Source of the DNA: Pseudomonadota bacterium
GTDB lineage: Bacteria; Bdellovibrionota; Oligoflexia; Oligoflexales; Oligoflexaceae
Length of the DNA: 5,295 bases
Assembly (NCBI GenBank): GCA_029556045.1
Contig: JAKQGS010000204.1
Span: 1 to 5,295 of the forward strand
Reading direction: 5' to 3'
Part shown: piece after piece, positions 1 through 5,295 of the stretch
Layout: each line of letters begins with the position of its first letter
How positions within the stretch are numbered: position 1 is the first letter of the stretch
Notes under the pieces: model-generated
What the model was told of the DNA's origin: nothing
The model's input: the letters and a program-made list of their open reading frames with translations, nothing else
The model's database searches: none
Position numbers and translations under genes: made by a program

Positions 1-247
1 TTGCAGCTGCAATGCCGCTGTGCAGTGCGGCCCCCTTGCCTTCGTTTGTTAGGTGACGGAGGAGTCGGAGGGATGAGTGTTGGTGGCAAAGCTCCTCCAT
101 CACGGCCCAGGAATTGTCGGTGCTGCCATCATCCACCATGATGAATTCCACCTCAATGCCGTAGGATACAGCTGCCATGCGGGCAAAGGCCGCCGCCAAC
201 AGATGTTCTTCGTTATATACCGGTATGACGATGGAAAGCTTCGACAT
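1..247 (-). CDS. Family 2 glycosyltransferase, N-terminal part (runs off left edge)
   Basis: The first 82 residues of a GT-A fold family 2 glycosyltransferase are visible; the rest lies left of the window. Residues 5-13 read SIVIPVYNE, the usual first strand and nucleotide-binding loop. Residues 38-46 read VDDGSTDNS, which carries the conserved Asp pair and Gly-Ser of the nucleotide-sugar site. Residues 68-79 read NEGKGAALHSGI, matching the N-x-G-K-G-x-A segment typical of the dolichyl/undecaprenyl-phosphate sugar transferase branch (DPM1, GtrB and ArnC-like). Such enzymes move a sugar from a nucleotide donor to a lipid carrier or glycan at the cytoplasmic membrane face. The ATG is chosen because the first motif follows at residue 5, as is normal for the family, and an AGGG (253-256) sits 5 nt upstream. 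The acceptor and donor cannot be told, nor whether C-terminal membrane segments follow. The gene is divergent from the unrecognised gene at 412-1014. Confidence 0.93.
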   Translation of the reverse strand, partial: MSKLSIVIPVYNEEHLLAAAFARMAAVSYGIEVEFIMVDDGSTDNSWAVMEELCHQHSSLRLLRHLTNEGKGAALHSGIAAA

Positions 248-319
248 GGTAACCCTAAGTCTTGATTCGTTTTCCCAGACTACTTGATTTTATATCGGTG
301 ACCAACCGGAACCGCCCAT

Positions 320-348
320 CTGGGTAAAGAAAAGGGTGGAAAACCCAG
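320..348. repeat. Overlapping inverted repeats with a shared right arm
   Basis: CTGGGT (320-325) can pair with ACCCAG (343-348) over 6 bp with a 17-nt loop. A nested GGGT (334-337) can pair with the ACCC part of the same right arm (343-346) around a 5-nt loop. The two pairings exclude each other. No T-run follows on the plus strand, so this is not an intrinsic terminator for that direction. It could be an operator-like dyad, a leader structure of the downstream gene, or chance; stems this short occur often by chance. Confidence 0.25.
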
Positions 349-396
349 GCGTGATGGCTAAAATAGTGGGACGATGCATGTTTTCGTCGATGACGC

Positions 397-402
397 AGGG
401 AG
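397..402 (+). promoter_or_regulatory. Ribosome binding site that decides the start of the 412-1014 gene
   Basis: AGGGAG stands 9 nt before ATG 412 but directly abuts the alternative in-frame TTG at 403. Only the ATG has a workable spacing. An in-frame TGA at 391-393 rules out any earlier start. Confidence 0.65.
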
Positions 403-411
403 TTGTGCTCC

Positions 412-1014
412 ATGAAAGATTTGTCGCTGGACAAAGAAGATTCAAACGATGCAGTGGCCATCAAGGAGCCCTCAGTGGGGGACAAGATCGCGCCTGCGGG
501 GCGAATTGTGCGTATTTATTTTGCCCAGCCGGAGGATACGGAATACTGCTACCTGTGGGTGGGTCTTTTCCATCCGGGAACTCTCAGGCCACACGATTTG
601 TATCAATGCACCTCTGTCAATGAGGTGTTTGAAAAAGCGGCTTTTGATGGACTGGCGGAGAGAGAACCGTTTATGCTTTCGGACACCTCCAAAAGCCCGC
701 CACGGTTTACCTACCTTGTGCCAGAGCCTGGCATGAACCAGGAGCGGCGTTGGGCTACCGTTAATAATATCGTGGAGACCATCAAGGGTTGGGTGCCACA
801 ACCGGTGGGAATTTATATTGCACCGGAGCTGTTTGGCGATAGAAAAAGCCAGGACTTTCTGGTGGATTTGTTGGGACATTTTTTAATGAAAACGTCCTGC
901 AATGACTTTTACCTATTGCCAGGGAAACACGGGATCAATGCCCTGTTGAATATTTCGCTGCGGCTAAAGGAGCAGTTTGAGGGGCAGGGTGTTGACATTA
1001 AAGTATATCACTAG
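412..1014 (+). CDS. Unrecognised 200-residue soluble protein
   Basis: I do not recognise this protein. It has no signal peptide and no transmembrane segment, so it is probably cytoplasmic. The first 30 residues are hydrophilic and acidic, probably a flexible tail. The rest alternates short hydrophobic strands and helices like a compact alpha/beta domain: RIVRIYF (31-37), YCYLWVGLF (45-53), PPRFTYLV (96-103), PVGIYIAPELF (131-141), a helical stretch FLVDLLGHFL (149-158), DFYLLPGK (165-172) and a final amphipathic helix near 176-190. It contains no obvious catalytic motif, metal-binding cluster or DNA-binding helix-turn-helix. The start is ATG 412, supported by AGGGAG 9 nt upstream; the TTG at 403 is too close to that site, and TGA at 391-393 closes the frame. 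The gene stands alone on the plus strand, divergent from a glycosyltransferase and convergent with the DUF218 gene 28 nt away. Its coherent frame across 600 bases and good ribosome site make it a likely real gene; its function is unknown. Confidence 0.85.
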   Translation: MKDLSLDKEDSNDAVAIKEPSVGDKIAPAGRIVRIYFAQPEDTEYCYLWVGLFHPGTLRPHDLYQCTSVNEVFEKAAFDGLAEREPFMLSDTSKSPPRFTYLVPEPGMNQERRWATVNNIVETIKGWVPQPVGIYIAPELFGDRKSQDFLVDLLGHFLMKTSCNDFYLLPGKHGINALLNISLRLKEQFEGQGVDIKVYH

Positions 1015-1042
1015 AAGCCTCCCGCACGCCTAGCCATCCTAT

Positions 1043-1681
1043 TTAATAGTTGATGAGATAGTAGAGCCATTTCAGGTATTCGTTAAAGACATCCAGGAAC
1101 GTTCGCTCCTTTTGCCACCACATGTCAGGATTGCTTAAGGGGGATTGGGCGGCGGAAACCCTGATCTCAAAACCCTGTTGATTAACCCGATTGAAAATCC
1201 ATTGAGCACGGGCGGTGTGATACCACGAGGTGACGAGGAGAAGTCGCCGGGGACGGGGGTTTTGGTTGGATAGATCAGCCAGAACCGCTTTGGCCTCTTC
1301 GATGGTGCTGGTGGCGTGGATATCGCTGATGATGCGCAGCCGTTCCGGTGGAACCCCAAGGCGGGCGAGATAGGAGGCGGTAGCTTCGGTGTCATTCACC
1401 TGGTAGCCGATCTCCACCAAGGGATTATCCTCCACCTGTGTGATGACGATTTGTGGGGCGGCACCCTGCAGCAATAGACGCGCTGCGTGGGGGGTGCGGG
1501 CCGCTACGTCCCCCATCAGAAGAATCATCACGTCGGCCTGCGGTGAGTTGGATTCATCAGCCATCAAAAGGCGCCCCATGGCGGGCAACCACTGGGCGCG
1601 CAGGGCATAAGCTCCGATCAGGGCGCCGATCAATAGACCCAATGTCAGTATTGTGACGTAGAGGGATTTCAAGCGACCCAT
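1043..1681 (-). CDS. DUF218 / YdcF-SanA-like membrane-anchored protein
   Basis: This is a 212-residue member of the DUF218 (YdcF/SanA/ElyC-type) family, whose members affect envelope barrier function or polysaccharide metabolism and whose biochemical reaction is mostly unsettled. Residues 6-27 form one hydrophobic segment after a short basic N-terminus, so the protein is probably anchored in the inner membrane with its domain outside the cytoplasm. The DUF218 core follows: strand ADVMILLMGD (49-58); the TEATASYLARLGVPPERL region (98-115); HATSTIEEA (122-130), matching the family's N/S-T-x-E-E-A segment; and TSWYHTARA (151-159), matching its T-S-x-x-H-x-x-R-A signature. Three ATG codons stand in a row at the start (1687, 1684, 1681). 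The third is chosen because it lies 6 nt from GAGAGG; the others lie 0 and 3 nt from it. It is last in the operon, 13 nt after dapF. Family assignment is firm; the substrate is unknown. Confidence 0.87.
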   Translation of the reverse strand: MGRLKSLYVTILTLGLLIGALIGAYALRAQWLPAMGRLLMADESNSPQADVMILLMGDVAARTPHAARLLLQGAAPQIVITQVEDNPLVEIGYQVNDTEATASYLARLGVPPERLRIISDIHATSTIEEAKAVLADLSNQNPRPRRLLLVTSWYHTARAQWIFNRVNQQGFEIRVSAAQSPLSNPDMWWQKERTFLDVFNEYLKWLYYLINY

Positions 1682-1687
1682 CATCAT

Positions 1688-1693
1688 CCTCTC
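1688..1693 (-). promoter_or_regulatory. Ribosome binding site before three tandem ATG codons of the DUF218 gene
   Basis: On the minus strand GAGAGG directly precedes ATGATGATG and begins 1 nt after the dapF TAA. Spacing favours the third ATG (1681-1679). The closeness to the dapF stop suggests translation by reinitiating or coupled ribosomes. Confidence 0.6.
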
Positions 1694-1694
1694 A

Positions 1695-2642
1695 TTAGAT
1701 CTCCACGGTTCCCTTGAACACAAACTCCGTGGGACCTGCTAAAACCACGGGATCCTCTGCGGAGTCCTGTTTAACGTACAGTCGCCCACCGGGCATGTCG
1801 ATACCCACCCAGCTGGAGCGGGGGACAAAACCAGAGGCAAGGGCCAGAGAGCCGATGGCGCAGGCCCCACTGCCACAGGCTTGGGTTTCACCCGCACCCC
1901 GCTCCCAGACATAGGCTTCATAGAGTTCCGCGATGGGGCTACCCAGTATCTGGGTCGAGCGGCTGAGGTCTTCATCGGTGATGTCTTTGGCAGCCACCAA
2001 ATGAACATTGATGCCATCCCAGGCGTCATTGGATTGCAGGGCGGGGCCGATTTTATGGAGCAACTCCCGCGATACGTTATCACTATTCACCACGATGTGA
2101 TTGTTTTGAATATTAAAGGCCTGCACGCTATTGAATGGTTGTTTAATACCCTGCTGTTCTCGCACGGCATTGACGGCGGTACGGGCTGCTTGTTCCAAGG
2201 TGGCGGATTTGACAGCATCCGGATGACCCATGGTGACTGCCACAAAGGGATTTTTGGCGTTGACGAGTTTGCCGCGGCCCAAAAACCGGCAACTGACCGC
2301 GTGGTGCCCCACTGTTAGAACCAGAGAGTCAGCGATCTCCGGTTGCGGCGTGAGAGTTTGCAGACGGCGCAGGGTGCTGGCCGCAGCGCAACGGAGGCCA
2401 TTGCCACAGGTGGCCGCCAGACTGCCATCGCTATTGATGATGGTGACATGGTGGGACTGTGGGTCACGAATCGAGTTGATGTGCATGACAATGATGCCAT
2501 CCGACCCAATCCCGTCACCGTTTCGGCTGCACAGACGGGGGGTCTGCCGAATCAGGCTCTTTAATGCCACTTCGTCCAAATCGGACCAGAAAATGATAAA
2601 GTCGTTGCGGCAGCCATGCCATTTTTCAAATGATAGTTCCAT
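1695..2642 (-). CDS. dapF: Diaminopimelate epimerase, diverged
   Basis: DapF interconverts LL- and meso-2,6-diaminopimelate in the cytoplasm without a cofactor, using two cysteines as base and acid; the product feeds lysine and peptidoglycan synthesis. Both cysteine motifs are present: SDGSLAATCGNGLRC (71-85, Cys79) and ERGAGETQACGSGACA (247-262, Cys256), the latter very well conserved. The N-terminal substrate loop reads KWHGCRNDF (7-15), where most DapF proteins have HGLGNDF. The GIGSDG turn is at 45-50, and Asn212 fits the second-domain substrate Asn. Two oddities stand out: the usual GNPH is replaced by QNNH (179-182), and about 20 extra residues (roughly 222-241) sit just before the ERGAGET motif, helping bring the protein to 315 residues against about 275 usually. 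The ATG lies 5 nt after the regulator's stop, with AGGG inside the last regulator codons, so it is probably coupled. A related racemase with another amino-acid substrate (CntK-like) cannot be excluded, but DapF is clearly favoured. Confidence 0.9.
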   Translation of the reverse strand: MELSFEKWHGCRNDFIIFWSDLDEVALKSLIRQTPRLCSRNGDGIGSDGIIVMHINSIRDPQSHHVTIINSDGSLAATCGNGLRCAAASTLRRLQTLTPQPEIADSLVLTVGHHAVSCRFLGRGKLVNAKNPFVAVTMGHPDAVKSATLEQAARTAVNAVREQQGIKQPFNSVQAFNIQNNHIVVNSDNVSRELLHKIGPALQSNDAWDGINVHLVAAKDITDEDLSRSTQILGSPIAELYEAYVWERGAGETQACGSGACAIGSLALASGFVPRSSWVGIDMPGGRLYVKQDSAEDPVVLAGPTEFVFKGTVEI

Positions 2643-2647
2643 ATAGT

Positions 2648-3385
2648 TTAAGCCCTAAGAGATTCGTCGTTGTGTTTCAGGCGATAGCCGCGACCGCGCA
2701 CGCTCTCCAGTGTTAAACCGCAGGACGGATGTCGTTCGATCACCTTGCGCAGGCGCATGATAAAATTGTCAACGGTGCGGGTCTCAATCGAACCGCTCAG
2801 GCCCCAGACCTTTTCCAAGAGCTGCTTGCGGGATACCACCCGGTTCACATGATGGATCAATTCCGCCAGCACCTGTGCTTCCAATGCCGTCAATGTTTCT
2901 TTGGAATCTGGAGAATGGAGGACCAGTTCATCGATGTTCAGGGTCAGTGAGCCCAGATTCAACAGATTGGCAGCATCCAGCACATTGGGTTGATTCGTGC
3001 GGAGTAGAGAGGATCGTTCGGCCATCCGTTTCACCCGCAGGAGAAATTCCTTCAAGTGAAAGGGTTTGGTCATGTAGTCGTCGGCTCCGCACTCCAATCC
3101 CGTAATGATGTCGTCTTCCGCAGCTTTGGCGGTTAACATGAGGATGCCGGTTTTGCCGTCGGTTTTGCGGATGGTGCGGGCCACATCAAACCCATTGATT
3201 TCCGGCATCATGACATCCAATACCACCAGATCAAAGGGTCCACTCTGGCGGAAAAGATCCAAAGCCACCTGGCCGTTGGTGGCGGGTATCACCTCATAGC
3301 CTTCCCGCTGCAGATTAAAATTGAGGTTAAATGCCAAATGAGGCTCGTCCTCTGCCAGAAGAATTCTTTTTTTATGATCGATCAT
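2648..3385 (-). CDS. OmpR/PhoB-family response regulator
   Basis: A 245-residue cytoplasmic transcription regulator with a complete receiver domain (about 7-122) and a winged-helix DNA-binding domain (about 143-236). The receiver keeps all key residues: the acidic group Glu12-Asp13, phosphoacceptor Asp57 in LVVLDVMMPEING, switch Thr85 in MLTAKA, and Lys107 in YMTKPF. The C-terminal domain has the family pattern: LTALEAQVLAEL (165-176), VVSRKQLLEKVWG (183-195), the recognition-helix segment TRTVDNFIMRLRKVIE (202-217) and the wing ESVRGRGYRL (227-236). It starts 3 nt after the stop of the sensor kinase gene, so the kinase is its likely phosphodonor. A weak GA-rich site (AAGAGA) inside the last kinase codons may serve as ribosome site. 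The target genes are unknown, and no direct-repeat operator near it could be assigned. Family assignment is certain. Confidence 0.97.
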   Translation of the reverse strand: MIDHKKRILLAEDEPHLAFNLNFNLQREGYEVIPATNGQVALDLFRQSGPFDLVVLDVMMPEINGFDVARTIRKTDGKTGILMLTAKAAEDDIITGLECGADDYMTKPFHLKEFLLRVKRMAERSSLLRTNQPNVLDAANLLNLGSLTLNIDELVLHSPDSKETLTALEAQVLAELIHHVNRVVSRKQLLEKVWGLSGSIETRTVDNFIMRLRKVIERHPSCGLTLESVRGRGYRLKHNDESLRA

Positions 3386-3388
3386 GGT

Positions 3389-4381
3389 TTACGTCTCTTG
3401 CAACCCGTGCAGTGGGAGTTCTACTGTAAATTTGGCACCTTTGCCACGCCCTTCACTTTCGGCCCAAACCCGGCCGCCCAAATGCTGCACCGAAGAGTGG
3501 ACAATGAATAGACCCACCCCGGTCCCCTTGATCGCTTTTTCAGCAGCAATCGCGCCACGCTCAAACATTTTGAAGATGCGCTTCAGATCGCTGGCGTTGA
3601 TGCCATATCCCTTATCCTCAACGGAGAAGCGGATGCGATCGTTTTCCACCGTAGCCGCAAGGGTGATGGCAGTGTCTGGCGGTGAATACTTGATGGCGTT
3701 TTCCAACAAGTTGCCCAGGATCAGGACCAGTGAGAGACGAATCTCCTGAATCTCCAGATCGGGTGGGCATTGAATAGAAAGCCTTTCCCTCAGATTTTTG
3801 TCAAGATAATTGGCCTGATCCGCGACGTCCTGCAGAAGTCCCAAAACGGTGATGGACTCCTTCTCGGTGTCAAAATCCACGATGCCGCGATCCAGCTTGG
3901 ATGAGATCAGAATGCGATCCACCAGAACGGTTAAACGCTCAATGTCCCGTTCCACCATTTGAAAGATCTGGTCTTGTATATCCGGGGGTGTTGTGCCTGA
4001 TTGCAGGGTTTCAAAGGATAGTTGCAGGCTGGCCAGTGGAGATCGCAGTTCATGGGTAACGCTTGAAACAAACGATCCCTGTTGATTGATGCGGCTGCTT
4101 TGCTTTTGGGCGTATGCGAACAACAGCACCACACCCACCAGGATAATACCCAAAAGGATGCACCCAACTGTCAGGAAAAGAATACCGTAGGTGGGGGTGA
4201 TGTTTTTCTCGCCGATACTGATGGCCAATGCTGCTAGCGTCTCATTTTGGTTTACAAACCAGATAATCCACAGAATGATGATGGCGAGCCAAACCACCTG
4301 CAGGCCGATGAAAACCACCACGGGATGGATTAAGAATTGAATCAATCGAGCGAGCGCATTGGGGTGGTTTATCGATTTCAT
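3389..4381 (-). CDS. Two-transmembrane sensor histidine kinase
   Basis: A 330-residue membrane sensor kinase, probable partner of the regulator 3 nt downstream. Two hydrophobic segments (about 21-43 and 67-90) flank an external loop of only about 23 residues. The phosphoacceptor H-box SVTHELRSPLASL (107-119, His110) follows TM2 after about 20 residues, which leaves no room for a HAMP domain. The ATPase domain has an N-box LGNLLENAIKYSP (222-234), G1 box EDKGYGI (255-261), F-box IFKMFER (269-275) and G2 box GTGVGLFIV (286-294). All catalytic parts are intact. The small external loop suggests that the signal is sensed in or at the membrane or passed on by a partner rather than bound by a periplasmic domain. 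ATG 4381 is chosen: it lies 1 nt after the stop of the PilZ gene (TGA-C-ATG), which fits translational coupling. An in-frame TTG at 4402 would add seven residues inside the upstream gene. No clear Shine-Dalgarno is seen. Confidence 0.95.
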   Translation of the reverse strand: MKSINHPNALARLIQFLIHPVVVFIGLQVVWLAIIILWIIWFVNQNETLAALAISIGEKNITPTYGILFLTVGCILLGIILVGVVLLFAYAQKQSSRINQQGSFVSSVTHELRSPLASLQLSFETLQSGTTPPDIQDQIFQMVERDIERLTVLVDRILISSKLDRGIVDFDTEKESITVLGLLQDVADQANYLDKNLRERLSIQCPPDLEIQEIRLSLVLILGNLLENAIKYSPPDTAITLAATVENDRIRFSVEDKGYGINASDLKRIFKMFERGAIAAEKAIKGTGVGLFIVHSSVQHLGGRVWAESEGRGKGAKFTVELPLHGLQET

Positions 4382-4382
4382 G

Positions 4383-5294
4383 TCATTTATTGGCGGCAGC
4401 AACCGCCATGGCCCTCTTCAAATCCAGTGTCTGACGTTTCATCTCTATGGTTACCAGATTTGTGAGAAGTTGTGTCAGATTAAATTGCTGGGCGTCGGAA
4501 ACATACTCAAACGATACGGCCACCAGGTTCCCAGAGATATAGACACGGCGTATTTTGGCAGAAAGTTTCAAAAAATCCCCCTGGTCAAGACCGAGGATTT
4601 CCCCGATGGGGATATTGAGCCTGATCTGATCGCCCTCTTTGAAGATAAAATCCTTAGTTCCTTGGATCAAGGCCCCATATAGGCTGAGATCCAGAATGCG
4701 GGCAGGAAAGGTTTGATCCTTGATCAGGTGAAAGAAGGTGATGGGCAGGTTTACCTTATAGCGGCGGGCCCGTCTCAGGTTTTGGTTTTCAATGCCGTTT
4801 TTGATGCGGGAGTAGAGTTTGCTGCGATTGATGTCGGGATAAAAATGATAATCGTCAATTTCATGGTAGAGAAAGAGTGATTGGTGATAGAGCTCCACCA
4901 AACGCCGTGGGTTTTTGGTGAGAAAAAGTACAGGGATACGCTCACTTTGTCGCTTGGATTTGAGAGCCCCGACCATCTCCATCACCTTGTTATCTTCATC
5001 AAACTGGTCATCAATGATCAATAGGGAAATGTTGCGATTGAATTGACGCATCAGGTCTTTGGGGGTCTTGGGAGTTGAAAGGGCAATATTGGGATAGGAT
5101 TTGCGTAGATAGGCCTCCACCGCAATGGCTGTCTCGCGGGGGAACTCCGGTGAAAAGGCCGCGAGGACGTAGTTTTTACGCTTTTTGCGCGGAGCCTGCA
5201 GGTAGGTCGTAATGTCCGCCTGACTTTTTTCTTCCCTGTTTTTTTCTGACTCATCTTTGGCTGTGGACGACTGCGCGGTGGCTGTTTTTTCGCT
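4383..5294 (-). CDS. Degenerate receiver-PilZ protein (start beyond right edge)
   Basis: The frame is open to the window edge, so at least 303 C-terminal residues are seen and the true start lies outside; an internal GTG at 5120 is not credible because it would cut the receiver fold. In visible numbering: residues 1-40 are a charged Ser/Lys/Glu-rich linker ending in PRKKRK; 41-165 look like a receiver domain; 174-285 are a PilZ domain. The PilZ part has both c-di-GMP-binding motifs: RxxxR at Arg174-Arg178 in RRARRYKVNLP, and DLSLYG (202-207) matching D/N-x-S-x-x-G. The receiver part has a possible phosphoacceptor Asp in LLIIDDQFDED (91-101) and Thr126 in VLFLTKN. It lacks the acidic pair after the first strand (YVLAAFSPE), and the usual Lys before Pro is Tyr152 (FYP), so phosphorylation is doubtful. 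It probably acts as a cytoplasmic c-di-GMP effector; the partner is unknown. It leads into the kinase gene with a 1-nt gap. Confidence 0.88.
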   Translation of the reverse strand, partial: SEKTATAQSSTAKDESEKNREEKSQADITTYLQAPRKKRKNYVLAAFSPEFPRETAIAVEAYLRKSYPNIALSTPKTPKDLMRQFNRNISLLIIDDQFDEDNKVMEMVGALKSKRQSERIPVLFLTKNPRRLVELYHQSLFLYHEIDDYHFYPDINRSKLYSRIKNGIENQNLRRARRYKVNLPITFFHLIKDQTFPARILDLSLYGALIQGTKDFIFKEGDQIRLNIPIGEILGLDQGDFLKLSAKIRRVYISGNLVAVSFEYVSDAQQFNLTQLLTNLVTIEMKRQTLDLKRAMAVAAANK

Positions 5295-5295
5295 C

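Larger units (their letters stand above)
248..411. other. Divergent intergenic region between the glycosyltransferase and the 412-1014 gene
   Basis: This 164-nt non-coding gap should hold the promoters of both flanking genes. On the minus strand an AT-rich TATAAAAT (295 down to 288) lies about 40 nt before the glycosyltransferase start and could be a -10 element, but no good -35 hexamer stands 16-18 nt further upstream. On the plus strand TAAAAT at 359-364 is a weak -10 candidate, also without a convincing -35. TTGATT occurs twice (262-267 and 284-289), with no -10 at a usable distance. Small overlapping inverted repeats lie at 320-348. I see no open frame here that looks like a gene: the frame of the downstream gene is closed by TGA at 391-393. 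Confidence 0.6.

Noticed and set aside
472..879. Minus-strand 135-residue frame opposite the 412-1014 gene
   Set aside because: It was considered because the plus-strand gene is unrecognised. The plus strand has the better ribosome site, longer frame and a more protein-like strand/helix pattern, so the minus frame is treated as a shadow.
1039..1049. Small palindrome CTATTTAATAG at the end of the DUF218 gene, as a possible terminator
   Set aside because: It is only 5 bp per arm, entirely AT-rich apart from the ends, overlaps the stop codon and has no T-run, so it is not a credible intrinsic terminator.
1881..2318. Plus-strand 145-residue frame opposite dapF
   Set aside because: It is antisense to a gene whose catalytic motifs are clear, and its translation resembles no protein family known to me.
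1695..2642. Assignment of the epimerase to the PhzF family
   Set aside because: PhzF proteins share the fold but lack the paired catalytic cysteines; here both TCGNG and ERGAGETQACGSG motifs are present, which is diagnostic of DapF-type enzymes.
5051..5254. Minus-strand 67-residue frame starting MSQKKTGKKKV
   Set aside because: It overlaps the PilZ/receiver gene in another frame, is an arginine-proline-rich shadow, and has no domain-like pattern; the receiver-PilZ frame explains this stretch.
1..5295. Mobile element, phage, CRISPR or defence-system content
   Set aside because: No transposase, integrase, direct-repeat array, terminal inverted repeats or tRNA junction were seen; all recognised genes are core-type metabolism, signalling or envelope functions.

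Overview
The window looks like ordinary chromosomal DNA of a Gram-negative bacterium, probably a proteobacterium. The grounds are a diaminopimelate epimerase, an OmpR/PhoB-type two-component pair, a PilZ (c-di-GMP-binding) protein and a SanA/YdcF-like membrane protein, all at moderate GC. The sequence alone does not fix the genus. No tRNA, rRNA, insertion sequence, CRISPR array or phage feature is visible.

Layout. The right-hand four fifths (about 5294 down to 1043) is a tightly packed minus-strand gene run. In transcription order it holds: a degenerate receiver-PilZ protein whose start lies beyond the right edge; a two-transmembrane sensor histidine kinase; an OmpR/PhoB-family response regulator; a DapF-type diaminopimelate epimerase; and a short membrane-anchored DUF218 (YdcF/SanA) protein. 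The gaps are 1, 3, 5 and about 13 nt, so this is almost certainly one transcription unit with translational coupling. On the left, a plus-strand gene for an unrecognised 200-residue soluble protein (412-1014) converges on the operon end, with only 28 nt between the stop codons. It is divergent from the start of a family 2 glycosyltransferase (minus strand, 247 down to the left edge), and a 164-nt intergenic region lies between their start codons.

How the genes may work together (inference). The kinase and regulator form a cognate phosphorelay pair. The PilZ protein in front could feed c-di-GMP state into the same pathway. DapF supplies meso-DAP for lysine and peptidoglycan, and the DUF218 protein belongs to a family linked to envelope barrier function. 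Together they suggest an envelope or surface-state signalling locus, but co-transcription of dapF may simply be positional. The points most worth a second look are the five-gene arrangement, the degraded receiver domain on the PilZ protein, the diverged DapF and the unrecognised plus-strand gene.
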